Position numbers and translations under genes: made by a program. The notes beneath the pieces were generated by a model. It made no database searches. It had not been told where the DNA came from and was given only the letters and a program-made list of their open reading frames with translations. From Sinomicrobium weinanense (lineage in GTDB: Bacteria; Bacteroidota; Bacteroidia; Flavobacteriales; Flavobacteriaceae): a DNA stretch of 64,000 nt. Positions within the stretch are counted from its first letter, which is position 1. Each line of letters opens with the position of its first letter. The stretch spans positions 620,001 to 684,000 of the forward strand of contig NZ_JAHKRR010000001.1 of assembly GCF_018863395.1 (NCBI RefSeq). The letters are read 5' to 3'. Positions 50,270 to 57,693 of this stretch are shown here, piece after piece.

Positions 50270-51180
50270 GCAAGTTTGGAAAGTTTTGTAAAGAGTTCGC
50301 GCTGTTCCGGGCTAAGCCCGGATGGGATGTCTACTTTATAGGTGATATAAAGATCGCCAAAGTGGCCTTCTTTTTTATATACCGGAAATCCTTTGCCCTT
50401 TAAGCGTACTCTGGTACCGTTTTGCGTACCTTCTTTGACTTTAAGTTTTACTTTATCTGTAAAAGTGTCGACAATGACGTCACCGCCAAGGACTGCAGTA
50501 TACAGGTCTATGGTCTGTTCGGTGTACAGGTCTGCGCCATGGCGTTTAAAGCGTACATCCGGGGTAATGTTAAAAGTGATATAAAGGTCCCCTTGAGGCC
50601 CTCCGTTTATACCTTCGCCACCATGGCCTTTTATTTTTATGGTCTGCCCGTTCTCTACACCAGCGGGAATGGTAATGCGTATCTTTTTGCCATTTACTGT
50701 AAGTATTTGCTTTTGTGTGGTATAAACATCTTTTTCGGCGAGCTGTAATGCGGCATTATAATCCTGCCCCCTAAATTTGGCCGAACGCCTGCCCGAGCTC
50801 CCGGCACCGCCGAACATGGAGTTAAAGAAGTCAGAAAAATCACTTCCTTCAAAATCTGCCGAAGAATAGCGTTGGTAGTGGCCGCCGTCAAATCCACCCT
50901 GTCCGGAACCTCCCTGGTATGCCCCTTGTTTTTTAGCTTCCTCATAGGCTTCGGCATGTTCCCAGTCTTTGCCGTACTCATCGTACTTTTTGCGCTTTTC
51001 GGGATCGCTCAGTACTTCGTTGGCCTCATTGATCTGCTGAAACTTCTTTTGGGCTTCTGTATCATTGGGATTGGTATCCGGGTGATATTTCCGGGCCAGT
51101 TTGCGGTACGCTTTTTTAATATCGGCCTGTGTAGCAGATCTGTCTACACTTAAAACTTTGTAATAGTCTATGAACTCCAT
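50266..51180 (-). CDS. cbpA: CbpA-like DnaJ co-chaperone
   Basis: The 304-aa protein has an N-terminal J-domain with HPD at residues 33-35 (KYHPDTNP), a Gly-rich stretch ([13 protein letters not shown]) and two C-terminal beta-domains. The zinc finger of DnaJ is absent, as in CbpA. It stimulates DnaK ATPase under stress. It forms a pair with cbpM. Confidence 0.9.
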   Translation of the reverse strand: MEFIDYYKVLSVDRSATQADIKKAYRKLARKYHPDTNPNDTEAQKKFQQINEANEVLSDPEKRKKYDEYGKDWEHAEAYEEAKKQGAYQGGSGQGGFDGGHYQRYSSADFEGSDFSDFFNSMFGGAGSSGRRSAKFRGQDYNAALQLAEKDVYTTQKQILTVNGKKIRITIPAGVENGQTIKIKGHGGEGINGGPQGDLYITFNITPDVRFKRHGADLYTEQTIDLYTAVLGGDVIVDTFTDKVKLKVKEGTQNGTRVRLKGKGFPVYKKEGHFGDLYITYKVDIPSGLSPEQRELFTKLSKLA

Positions 51181-51395
51181 ATAATCTTATTGTGTAGAAA
51201 CAAAAAGAACTGATTTTTGCAGTTTGTATAGGGTTTCGTACGCTAAAGATAAGGATTATTTATGAAGAAGTTTATACAAGGATCTGACAAAGAAAGCGGA
51301 AGACTTTCCTTAAAACCGGAATAAACGAGTTGGAGCATGACAGGCATAATGATGCTTACCACGCTCCAATCGTAACCCTGTTCCTGCGCAAATGG

Positions 51396-52268
51396 CTATT
51401 TGATATTGTTTTTGTTCAGGAAGTTGATAATATGACCTGCAATCTCATCGCCTTTTTCTTCCAGGGCAAAATGCCCGGTATCCAATAAGTGGAATTCCAG
51501 GTTTTTAAGGTCCCTTTTATAGAGATGGGCTCCAGCGGCCGGAAAAATAGCATCGTTCTTGCCCCAAACGATGAGGGTAGGGGGCTGGTGTTCCCTGAAA
51601 TATTCCTGCCATTCGGGATACAGGGAAACATTGGTCCTGTAATCGTAGGTCAGGGCGAGTTGAATCTCGTTGTTCTCTTCCCGGTTGAGGTGTTGCAGGT
51701 CTATATACCAATTATCCGGGCTGATATTTGAAATGTCCTGAACGCCATGTGTGTACTGCCATTTGATGCTGTCCAGGGAATTAAATTCTTCCAGGGGCTT
51801 TCTGTTTTCCGGGCTGGGGTCGTTCCAGTATTTTTTGAGTGGAAGCCAGAAATCGGTCAGGCCTTCCTCATAGGCATTCCCGTTCTGGACGATCAATGCC
51901 TCAATACTTTTGGGCCGCCCGGAAGCAAGGCGGAACCCTACGGGCGCACCGTAGTCCATAACGTAAAGGCTGTATTTTTTGACCTTCAGATTTCTTAAAA
52001 ATCCTTCCACGATATTGGTAAGGTTGTCAAAAGTATAATCGAAATCCTTCATTGAAGGCTGGTCACTTCTGCCGAATCCCGGGTAATCCGGGGCCAGTAC
52101 GTGATAATCGCCGGATAGGTCTTCAATTAAATTGCGAAACATATGCGAAGATGTAGGATAACCGTGCAGCAATACCACAGTGGGCCTGTTTTTATCGCCT
52201 GCCTCCCGGTAAAAGATATTCAAACCGTCGACTTCAACGGTTTTGTAGTGTGTGGTCTGTGTTTTCAT
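51396..52268 (-). CDS. Alpha/beta hydrolase (haloalkane dehalogenase-like)
   Basis: The 290-aa protein has the oxyanion motif LLHGYPTSSHMF, a nucleophile elbow VMDYGAPVG with Asp (dehalogenase or epoxide-hydrolase type rather than Ser), VWGKNDAIFP and the catalytic His in LDTGHFALEE. The Asp nucleophile favours dehalogenase or epoxide hydrolase chemistry. It is the last gene of a TetR-led minus-strand set. No operator is visible directly upstream, so it probably depends on readthrough. Confidence 0.82.
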   Translation of the reverse strand: MKTQTTHYKTVEVDGLNIFYREAGDKNRPTVVLLHGYPTSSHMFRNLIEDLSGDYHVLAPDYPGFGRSDQPSMKDFDYTFDNLTNIVEGFLRNLKVKKYSLYVMDYGAPVGFRLASGRPKSIEALIVQNGNAYEEGLTDFWLPLKKYWNDPSPENRKPLEEFNSLDSIKWQYTHGVQDISNISPDNWYIDLQHLNREENNEIQLALTYDYRTNVSLYPEWQEYFREHQPPTLIVWGKNDAIFPAAGAHLYKRDLKNLEFHLLDTGHFALEEKGDEIAGHIINFLNKNNIK

Positions 52269-52392
52269 TTTGTATTATTTTAATTTTAATGTTGAAAATA
52301 GATGAATCTGATCTTTAGTTTTTGATTGTCAGGTTATTCAGGTAATACATATAAACTCAGTAACCCTGCACCTCGAACTGGTTTAAACCCAA

Positions 52393-52800
52393 TCAAAGTT
52401 TCCTGTCCGTTTCCTCTATAGGGATGTCATTGGCGCTCATATCCCGTATTTGCATCAACCCCTCCCCGTTGAATTCCCAGTGTTCATTTCCGTGGGTGCG
52501 CATCCACTGTTTGTTTTCCTGGTCGTACCATTCGTATTCAAACCGTACGGAGATGCGATTGTCCGTATAACTCCACAGGTGTTTCTTCAGTTTGTAGTGC
52601 AGTTCTTTTTCCCATTTTCTCTTCAGGAAATCCACGATGGCACTGCGGCCGGTGAAAAATTCGCCCCGGTTGCGCCACTGAGAGTCTTCCGTATACGCTA
52701 ATGATACCTTTTCGGGGTTTTTTGTGTTCCATGCATCTTCTGCAGCCTGTACTTTCGCTGCGGCTGTTTCCCCGGTAAAGGGAGGTTTTAATGTTGTCAT
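52393..52800 (-). CDS. DUF1348/NTF2-like protein
   Basis: A 135-aa cone-fold protein: FTGETAAAKVQAAEDAWNTK, VSLAYTEDSQWRNRGEFF and NEHWEFNGEGLMQIRD match the DUF1348 (nuclear transport factor 2-like) family. Small-molecule binding or isomerase/dehydratase functions are known for the fold. Two TetR-type operator palindromes lie just upstream (52816 and 52881). Confidence 0.85.
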   Translation of the reverse strand: MTTLKPPFTGETAAAKVQAAEDAWNTKNPEKVSLAYTEDSQWRNRGEFFTGRSAIVDFLKRKWEKELHYKLKKHLWSYTDNRISVRFEYEWYDQENKQWMRTHGNEHWEFNGEGLMQIRDMSANDIPIEETDRKL

Positions 52801-52815
52801 TTTGAATTTTCTTTT

Positions 52816-52833
52816 GAACAGATAAGGCTGTTC
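52816..52833. promoter_or_regulatory. TetR operator copy 1 (degenerate)
   Basis: GAACAGATAAGGCTGTTC differs at two positions from the perfect site at 52881-52898. It lies 16 bp before the DUF1348 gene start. Confidence 0.6.
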
Positions 52834-52880
52834 TTTTTTGTTGATTTAATGTGAATTGATAGATATTCTGTTTTTTAATT

Positions 52881-52898
52881 GAACAGACAAGTCTGTTC
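52881..52898. promoter_or_regulatory. TetR operator copy 2
   Basis: GAACAGACAAGTCTGTTC is a near-perfect palindrome 81 bp before the DUF1348 gene start and 20 bp after the TetR gene stop. Confidence 0.75.
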
Positions 52899-52917
52899 GT
52901 TTATGAGCTTAAAAAAA

Positions 52918-53478
52918 TTACGTCAATAATTTCATCGCTGTTTTCTTGGCAGCTATGACCGGCCAGCTGTCCTTTTGGATCTGGGACAGTATAATGGCGC
53001 CTTCCATTACTACCATTAACTGGTCGCCCAGTTGTTCTACATTGGCCTCCTGATATTCCCCGGTGTCTTTCAGCAATCGACAGATCAGCTTTTTTACCTC
53101 GTTTTTATGCAGCTTGACCTGGTCCTTTATTTTTTGATGATCTTCGGGCAGGTCACATATAATGTTTTGAAATCCACACCCCCGGTATTCCACCTCCTTC
53201 AGCCATTGCAGCAGATAGTCGAAGCACGCGGTCAGTTTACCCTTAGCGGTTTCTTCTTTGGAGAGGAAAGCGGTCAGGTCATCTATCCAGCTAATGTGCC
53301 TTTTTTGCAGGTAGGCCACGGCAATATCCTCTTTAGACCTGAAATGCTGATACATGCTAGCTTTGGCCACATCAGCTTCGGCAATGATCTGGTTGATCCC
53401 CGTCTGGTTATATCCGTTGTGGTAAAACAGGTCGGATGCCGTGGTTATGATTCGCTCTTTTACTCCCGCTTTTTTCAT
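52918..53478 (-). CDS. TetR-family transcription regulator
   Basis: The 186-aa protein has the TetR helix-turn-helix region IITTASDLFYHNGYNQTGINQIIAEADVAKASMYQHF near the N-terminus, and a C-terminal ligand domain with FDYLLQWLKEVEYRGCGFQN. Three copies of a 16-18-bp palindrome, one upstream of its own start and two upstream of the DUF1348 gene, indicate that it represses itself and the hydrolase operon. Confidence 0.88.
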   Translation of the reverse strand: MKKAGVKERIITTASDLFYHNGYNQTGINQIIAEADVAKASMYQHFRSKEDIAVAYLQKRHISWIDDLTAFLSKEETAKGKLTACFDYLLQWLKEVEYRGCGFQNIICDLPEDHQKIKDQVKLHKNEVKKLICRLLKDTGEYQEANVEQLGDQLMVVMEGAIILSQIQKDSWPVIAAKKTAMKLLT

Positions 53479-53506
53479 GGTGTAAAGATATAAAGCATTT
53501 TTATAA

Positions 53507-53522
53507 AACAGACAAGTCTGTT
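53507..53522. promoter_or_regulatory. TetR operator copy 3, at the tetR gene start
   Basis: AACAGACAAGTCTGTT is a perfect palindrome 29 bp before the tetR start codon, the same core as 52881-52898. It fits autorepression. Confidence 0.75.
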
Positions 53523-53652
53523 CGTTTTTAACAAAACATTAGCTTTAGCTTCAGAAGGCAAAGAAATCTCTTTTCTCGGATATTTCGGAATCTATGGGTT
53601 GTGGCGTATAAAAAGATTCGGGCTAAAGGAAGAAATTACCCGGCATACTCCG

Positions 53653-53660
53653 TAAATTTG
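53653..53660 (+). promoter_or_regulatory. -7 element TAAATTTG of the response regulator gene
   Basis: TAAATTTG fits TAnnTTTG and lies 17 bp before the GTG start at 53678. No good TTG box is seen upstream. Confidence 0.5.
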
Positions 53661-53677
53661 TCCTAAATTAAAAGTCC

Positions 53678-55021
53678 GTGACACCTTCTATTCTTATTAT
53701 CGATGACGAAAAAGACCTGCTGAATATGCTTGCCCGTATCCTGGAACTCGAAGGATACCGGGTATACAAGGCAGAAACGGCCAAAGCAGGCAAGGATGTT
53801 TTAAAGCAGCAGGCGATAAATGTTTTGCTGGCCGACGTAAAACTGCCGGACGGGCATGGCATTTCCCTAATTGAAGAATATAAAGGCATAAGCCCGGAAA
53901 CCGAGGTGATCTGTCTTACAGCCTACGGAAATATCCCCGACGGGGTACAGGCCATCAAGAACGGGGCACTGGATTACCTCGTCAAAGGGGACGACAATGT
54001 AAAAATTGTCCCCCTGGTGAGCAAGGCCGTGGAAAAATCACAATTGCGGTTTAAGATAAAACGATTACATGCCCGGATCCAGGAAGATTTCGGGTTCGAC
54101 AAGATCATCGGTACTTCAAAGGCCATAAAAGAGGCCATACAACTGGCACAAAAAGTCGCCCCGCTGGATACCACAGTTTTACTTAACGGTGAGACCGGCA
54201 CCGGAAAAGAAGTCTTTGCGAAGGCCATTCATGCCCATAGCGAACGAAAGACCGAGCAATTCCTGGCCATTAATTGCAGTGCGCTGGGCAGGGACATTCT
54301 GGAGAGCGAACTTTTCGGACATAAGGCAGGGGCGTTTACCGGAGCACAGCGCGATAAAAAGGGATTGTTGGAAGAGGCTCACCTCGGAACCCTGTTCCTG
54401 GACGAAATAGGTGAAATGGATATCGACCTGCAGGCCAAGATACTGCGTTTCCTCGAAGAGGGCACTTTCATTAAACTGGGAGATACGAAAGAAAGTAAAG
54501 TAGACGTCCGGATCATAGCCGCCACTCACAGGGATCTGAAAGCCGAAGTTGACAGGGGGAATTTCCGGGAAGACCTGTATTACAGGTTATCTGCCTTTAC
54601 CGTGGTCCTCCCTTCACTGAATGAGCGGGTAGAGGATATTCCGCTGCTGGCTGAGTATTTTATCAGAAGTTTTAATGTAAAGAACAGGAAACAGGTGGAC
54701 CGGATGAGCCCCGAATTCCGGAATGCCCTGCTGCAACACCACTGGAAAGGAAATATCCGGGAGCTGCGCAATATTGTGGAAAGAGCGGTGATCCTTGCAG
54801 AGACAGACATACTCGAGGCAGAGCTGCTTCCCATGGATTTTTACTTTTCGAAGTACCGGGCCAAGAATACACCCGTGCTTTCATTGAAAGAAATGGAGCA
54901 AAACCATATTCAAAATGTACTGGAATATGTAAACGGCAATAAAACCAGGGCCGCAAAATTACTCGGTATAGGACTTACCACACTCTACCGGAAAATGGAA
55001 GAATACGGCCTCGATTCGTGA
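53678..55021 (+). CDS. Sigma-54-dependent response regulator of the kdp locus
   Basis: The 447-aa NtrC-type protein starts at GTG. Its receiver domain has phospho-acceptor Asp near residue 53 (LLADVKLPDGHG). The AAA+ domain has Walker A NGETGTGKEVF and the sigma-54 contact motif GAFTGA (218-223). A C-terminal Fis-type helix-turn-helix is seen in NKTRAAKLLGIGLTTLYRKM. It stands directly upstream of the kdp genes, and a histidine kinase gene lies at the other end of the locus. It likely takes the place of KdpE. Confidence 0.88.
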   Translation: MTPSILIIDDEKDLLNMLARILELEGYRVYKAETAKAGKDVLKQQAINVLLADVKLPDGHGISLIEEYKGISPETEVICLTAYGNIPDGVQAIKNGALDYLVKGDDNVKIVPLVSKAVEKSQLRFKIKRLHARIQEDFGFDKIIGTSKAIKEAIQLAQKVAPLDTTVLLNGETGTGKEVFAKAIHAHSERKTEQFLAINCSALGRDILESELFGHKAGAFTGAQRDKKGLLEEAHLGTLFLDEIGEMDIDLQAKILRFLEEGTFIKLGDTKESKVDVRIIAATHRDLKAEVDRGNFREDLYYRLSAFTVVLPSLNERVEDIPLLAEYFIRSFNVKNRKQVDRMSPEFRNALLQHHWKGNIRELRNIVERAVILAETDILEAELLPMDFYFSKYRAKNTPVLSLKEMEQNHIQNVLEYVNGNKTRAAKLLGIGLTTLYRKMEEYGLDS

Positions 55022-55073
55022 TTTATTGTAGTTTCCAAAGTACATCTGCCATATAAGACCCTCCCATTTTGAA

Positions 55074-55100
55074 AAAACCTTTCCATTTTGGAAGGGTTTT
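55074..55100 (+). terminator. Hairpin after the response regulator gene
   Basis: AAAACCTTTCCA and TGGAAGGGTTTT form a 12-bp stem with one G-T pair and a 3-base loop, then ATTTTTT. It is probably the terminator of the regulator gene. It also lies 109-135 bp before the predicted kdp start point, where an activator site could be. Confidence 0.6.
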
Positions 55101-55182
55101 ATTTTTTCCGGGAAAAACACTTCTTTTTTTAATTCGTTGATTGATTGTTGATTATAGTTTATTGGGCTTGCCAATGTCCCGA

Positions 55183-55197
55183 TGGCATGGGATTGGC
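55183..55197 (+). promoter_or_regulatory. Sigma-54 (-24/-12) promoter of the kdp operon
   Basis: TGGCATGGGATTGGC has GG at 55184-55185 and GC at 55196-55197, the exact 12-bp offset required for sigma-54 (consensus TGGCACG-N4-TTGC). The -12 part is TGGCA rather than TTGCA. Transcription would start near 55209, about 30 bp before the first small ORF. Confidence 0.65.
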
Positions 55198-55238
55198 ATA
55201 CCGGGGTGTATCAAACAAGTATAATTCGTAATACAACT

Positions 55239-55337
55239 ATGGAAACACTCTTGAGTTTAGCTATGATCCTGCTGACCGTTGCAGGTTTTATCATCCTTTT
55301 TAAATCTATCGACTGGTTTGACGACCTTATCCAATAA
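55239..55337 (+). CDS. Small 32-residue membrane peptide at the head of the kdp operon
   Basis: METLLSLAMILLTVAGFIIL is followed by FKSIDWFDDLIQ and a stop: one membrane helix and an acidic C-terminal tail. It is the first ORF after the sigma-54 promoter and starts about 30 bp after its predicted start point. It resembles KdpF in size but differs in sequence, and a true KdpF lies further down. It might be a second regulatory peptide of the Kdp complex. Confidence 0.6.
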   Translation: METLLSLAMILLTVAGFIILFKSIDWFDDLIQ

Positions 55338-55349
55338 ACAAATCCGATT

Positions 55350-55730
55350 ATGTTAACAGAACAAGACGCATCAGACCTTATCCGCCTCGAATTTCCCGAG
55401 ACTGCGGCTGTCGAAAAGTTTACCGGCCGCCTGGAAGTTTTGGCACAAAAAACAGATGAAATGCTTTCCTTTCCTGCGACCGGAAAAACGGACGGTGTAT
55501 TAAGACTGATAAATTATCTCTTTGTACACGGAAGCAAATATGTCCGCATACAACTGATCGATCACTATTTCAAATTGCTGAAAAAAGTAAAATGCAAACT
55601 TAGCCTGGGAGAAGGGGAAAACGAACAAAAAACCGTTTCCCTGGCGGAGGAATGTAAATTCAGCATTCATTACCGCTGGCGATGTGCCCGTCAATATTCC
55701 CGATTAACTTTAATAACTATAAGATCATGA
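55350..55730 (+). CDS. Unrecognised 126-aa cytoplasmic protein of the kdp operon
   Basis: A soluble protein with DASDLIRLEFPETAAVEKF at the N-terminus and GVLRLINYLFVHGSKYVRIQ in the middle, faintly like DUF7674 proteins. Its stop overlaps the KdpF start (ATGA). The last 27 residues in frame are Arg/Cys-rich, while another frame gives VNSAFITAGDVPVNIPD and a stop at the same site, so a sequencing or real frameshift near 55650 is possible. The position suggests a link to K+ uptake. Confidence 0.55.
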   Translation: MLTEQDASDLIRLEFPETAAVEKFTGRLEVLAQKTDEMLSFPATGKTDGVLRLINYLFVHGSKYVRIQLIDHYFKLLKKVKCKLSLGEGENEQKTVSLAEECKFSIHYRWRCARQYSRLTLITIRS

Positions 55731-55804
55731 TTGTACTCCTCATATTAGCCGTAGTGACCCTGGGCTATCTTTTTTATGCCATTGTAAAACCCGAAAAGTT
55801 CTAA
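55727..55804 (+). CDS. kdpF: K+-transporting ATPase small subunit
   Basis: A 25-residue peptide: MIVLLILAVVTLGYLFYAIV then KPEKF. One membrane helix with a KPEKF end is typical of KdpF, which stabilises the KdpABC complex. It overlaps the preceding gene by four bases and lies 92 bp before kdpA. Confidence 0.85.
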   Translation: MIVLLILAVVTLGYLFYAIVKPEKF

Positions 55805-55896
55805 ACACAATAGCCCATAATGGGCATTTAACAATTAAACGACTTTGCCTGTCGATTAAATTACGCGAGATCGAAGGCTTGTAAAAATTTATTTAA

Positions 55897-57591
55897 ATGA
55901 TACAATATGAAATTATAGGGGCTGCCCTTGTTTTTTTACTCTCTGCCGCTTTGGCCTGGCCCCTGGGGAAATTTATAGTAAAGGTGTTCCTGGGAGAAAA
56001 GAACTGGATGGGGTTTATGTCTCCCATAGAAAAATTGATCTTTAAAATAAGCGGGGTAAATCCCGATAAGGAAATGGACTGGAAACAGAATATGAAAGCC
56101 CTGTTGGGGTTGAACCTGCTCTTTTTCCTTGCAGCATTCGTTATCCTTTCCATACAGGGGCTCATAAAATTCTGGAACCCCGTAGGAATAGGGAACTGGG
56201 AGCCTACCCTGGCCTTTAACACGGCTATCAGCTTTATGACCAATACCAATTTACAGCACTATTCAGGGGAGACCGGGGCCAGCTATTTTACCCAACTGGC
56301 CGTTTTTGCCTGGCTGCAGTTTGTCAGCGCAGGAACCGGTATTACGGCCTGTGCATTGCTGTTCCGGGGATTGACAAACCGGAGTTCTGCCGCCCTGGGA
56401 AATTTTTACAACCTGTGGTTAAAAAGCTGTACCCGTATCCTGCTGCCCCTGGCCGTTATATTATCACTGATCCTGACCGTAAGCGGTACTACGACCAATT
56501 TTAAGGGCCTGCAGGAAGTGTCTACCCTGGAAGGAGAGACACAGATGGTCGCCGGAGGGCCGACCGCTCCCATGGTAGCCATTAAACAACTGGGGACCAA
56601 TGGCGGTGGATATTTCGGACCCAATTCCACCCATCCCTTTGAAAACCCCACTTACCTGGCCAATATGGCCGAGAATATAGCCATTATCCTGGTCCCCATG
56701 GCTCTTGTATTTGCTTTCGGGTTTTATATAAAAAGGAAAAGACTAGGACTGTACCTGTTCGGAGTCATGTCGCTGCTGTTCGTTTCTTTCGTGGCCATAT
56801 CTGCCTGGCAGGAAGTGGAAGGCAACCCCAATTTTGCCAAAATGGGACTGGAGCAAACGGTGAACATGGAAGGCAAAGAAGTCCGTCTGGGACCGGTGGC
56901 ATCTTCCATGTGGGGCGTGTCTACCACATCTACATCCAACGGCTCGGTAAATTCCATGCACGACAGCCATACGCCACTTTCCGGAGGGATATTCCTCCTG
57001 GATATGTTTATCAATGCCATTTACGGCGGGGTAGGCGTAGGGTTTATCAACTTTTTTGTTTTTATGGTCATCGCCGTGTTCATCGCCGGGCAAATGATTG
57101 GCCGTACCCCGGATTTTCTCGGTAAAAAACTGGAAGCCCGGGAGATCAAGATTGCGGCCATAGTGGTGATCCTTCATCCTTTGTTTATCCTGGCCGGAAC
57201 GGCAATATCCAGTTACCTGGTCACCGCAGACCCGGAGCTGGGCTGGCTGAACAATCCTGGTTTTCACGGTTTTTCCGAAATGATGTATGAGTTTACTTCT
57301 TCATCGGCCAATAACGGATCGGGCTTTGAAGGGCTGGGAGACAACACCCCGTTCTGGAACATTGCCACAGGTTTGGTGATGCTGTTTGCCCGGTTCCTGC
57401 CCATCATTGGCCCGCTTGCCATTGTGGGATCGCTGGCCGTAAAGAAACATGTGCCTCAGACTGCGGGAAGCCTGCAACTGGAAACCCCGGCCTTTGCTTC
57501 GGTTCTGCTGGCGGTTATTATCATTATTTCTGCCCTGGCATTTTTCCCGGCCCTGACCCTGGGACCGATCGCTGAGTATTTTACGTTCTAA
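55897..57591 (+). CDS. kdpA: Potassium-transporting ATPase subunit A
   Basis: The 564-aa K+-selective channel subunit has the pore segments NTAISFMTNTNLQHYSGE, LGTNGGGYFGPNSTHPFENP and TSSSANNGSGFEGL, and ten predicted membrane spans. It works with KdpB as the K+ entry route. The gap to kdpB is 102 bp without a clear signal. Confidence 0.97.
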   Translation: MIQYEIIGAALVFLLSAALAWPLGKFIVKVFLGEKNWMGFMSPIEKLIFKISGVNPDKEMDWKQNMKALLGLNLLFFLAAFVILSIQGLIKFWNPVGIGNWEPTLAFNTAISFMTNTNLQHYSGETGASYFTQLAVFAWLQFVSAGTGITACALLFRGLTNRSSAALGNFYNLWLKSCTRILLPLAVILSLILTVSGTTTNFKGLQEVSTLEGETQMVAGGPTAPMVAIKQLGTNGGGYFGPNSTHPFENPTYLANMAENIAIILVPMALVFAFGFYIKRKRLGLYLFGVMSLLFVSFVAISAWQEVEGNPNFAKMGLEQTVNMEGKEVRLGPVASSMWGVSTTSTSNGSVNSMHDSHTPLSGGIFLLDMFINAIYGGVGVGFINFFVFMVIAVFIAGQMIGRTPDFLGKKLEAREIKIAAIVVILHPLFILAGTAISSYLVTADPELGWLNNPGFHGFSEMMYEFTSSSANNGSGFEGLGDNTPFWNIATGLVMLFARFLPIIGPLAIVGSLAVKKHVPQTAGSLQLETPAFASVLLAVIIIISALAFFPALTLGPIAEYFTF

Positions 57592-57693
57592 TCAACATAA
57601 ATGAAGATTTCCGAGGCCTTTACAATGCCCGGAACCGTCATCCCGGTACGCTCGTATTATAGCTATCCGACCCGACGCTAAATAACTGAAAAA

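Noticed and set aside
55805-55896. Possible c-di-AMP (ydaO) riboswitch before kdpA
   Set aside because: Only a short TGCCCAT/ATGGGCA-like hairpin is seen in 92 bp; the conserved multi-stem ydaO core is absent.
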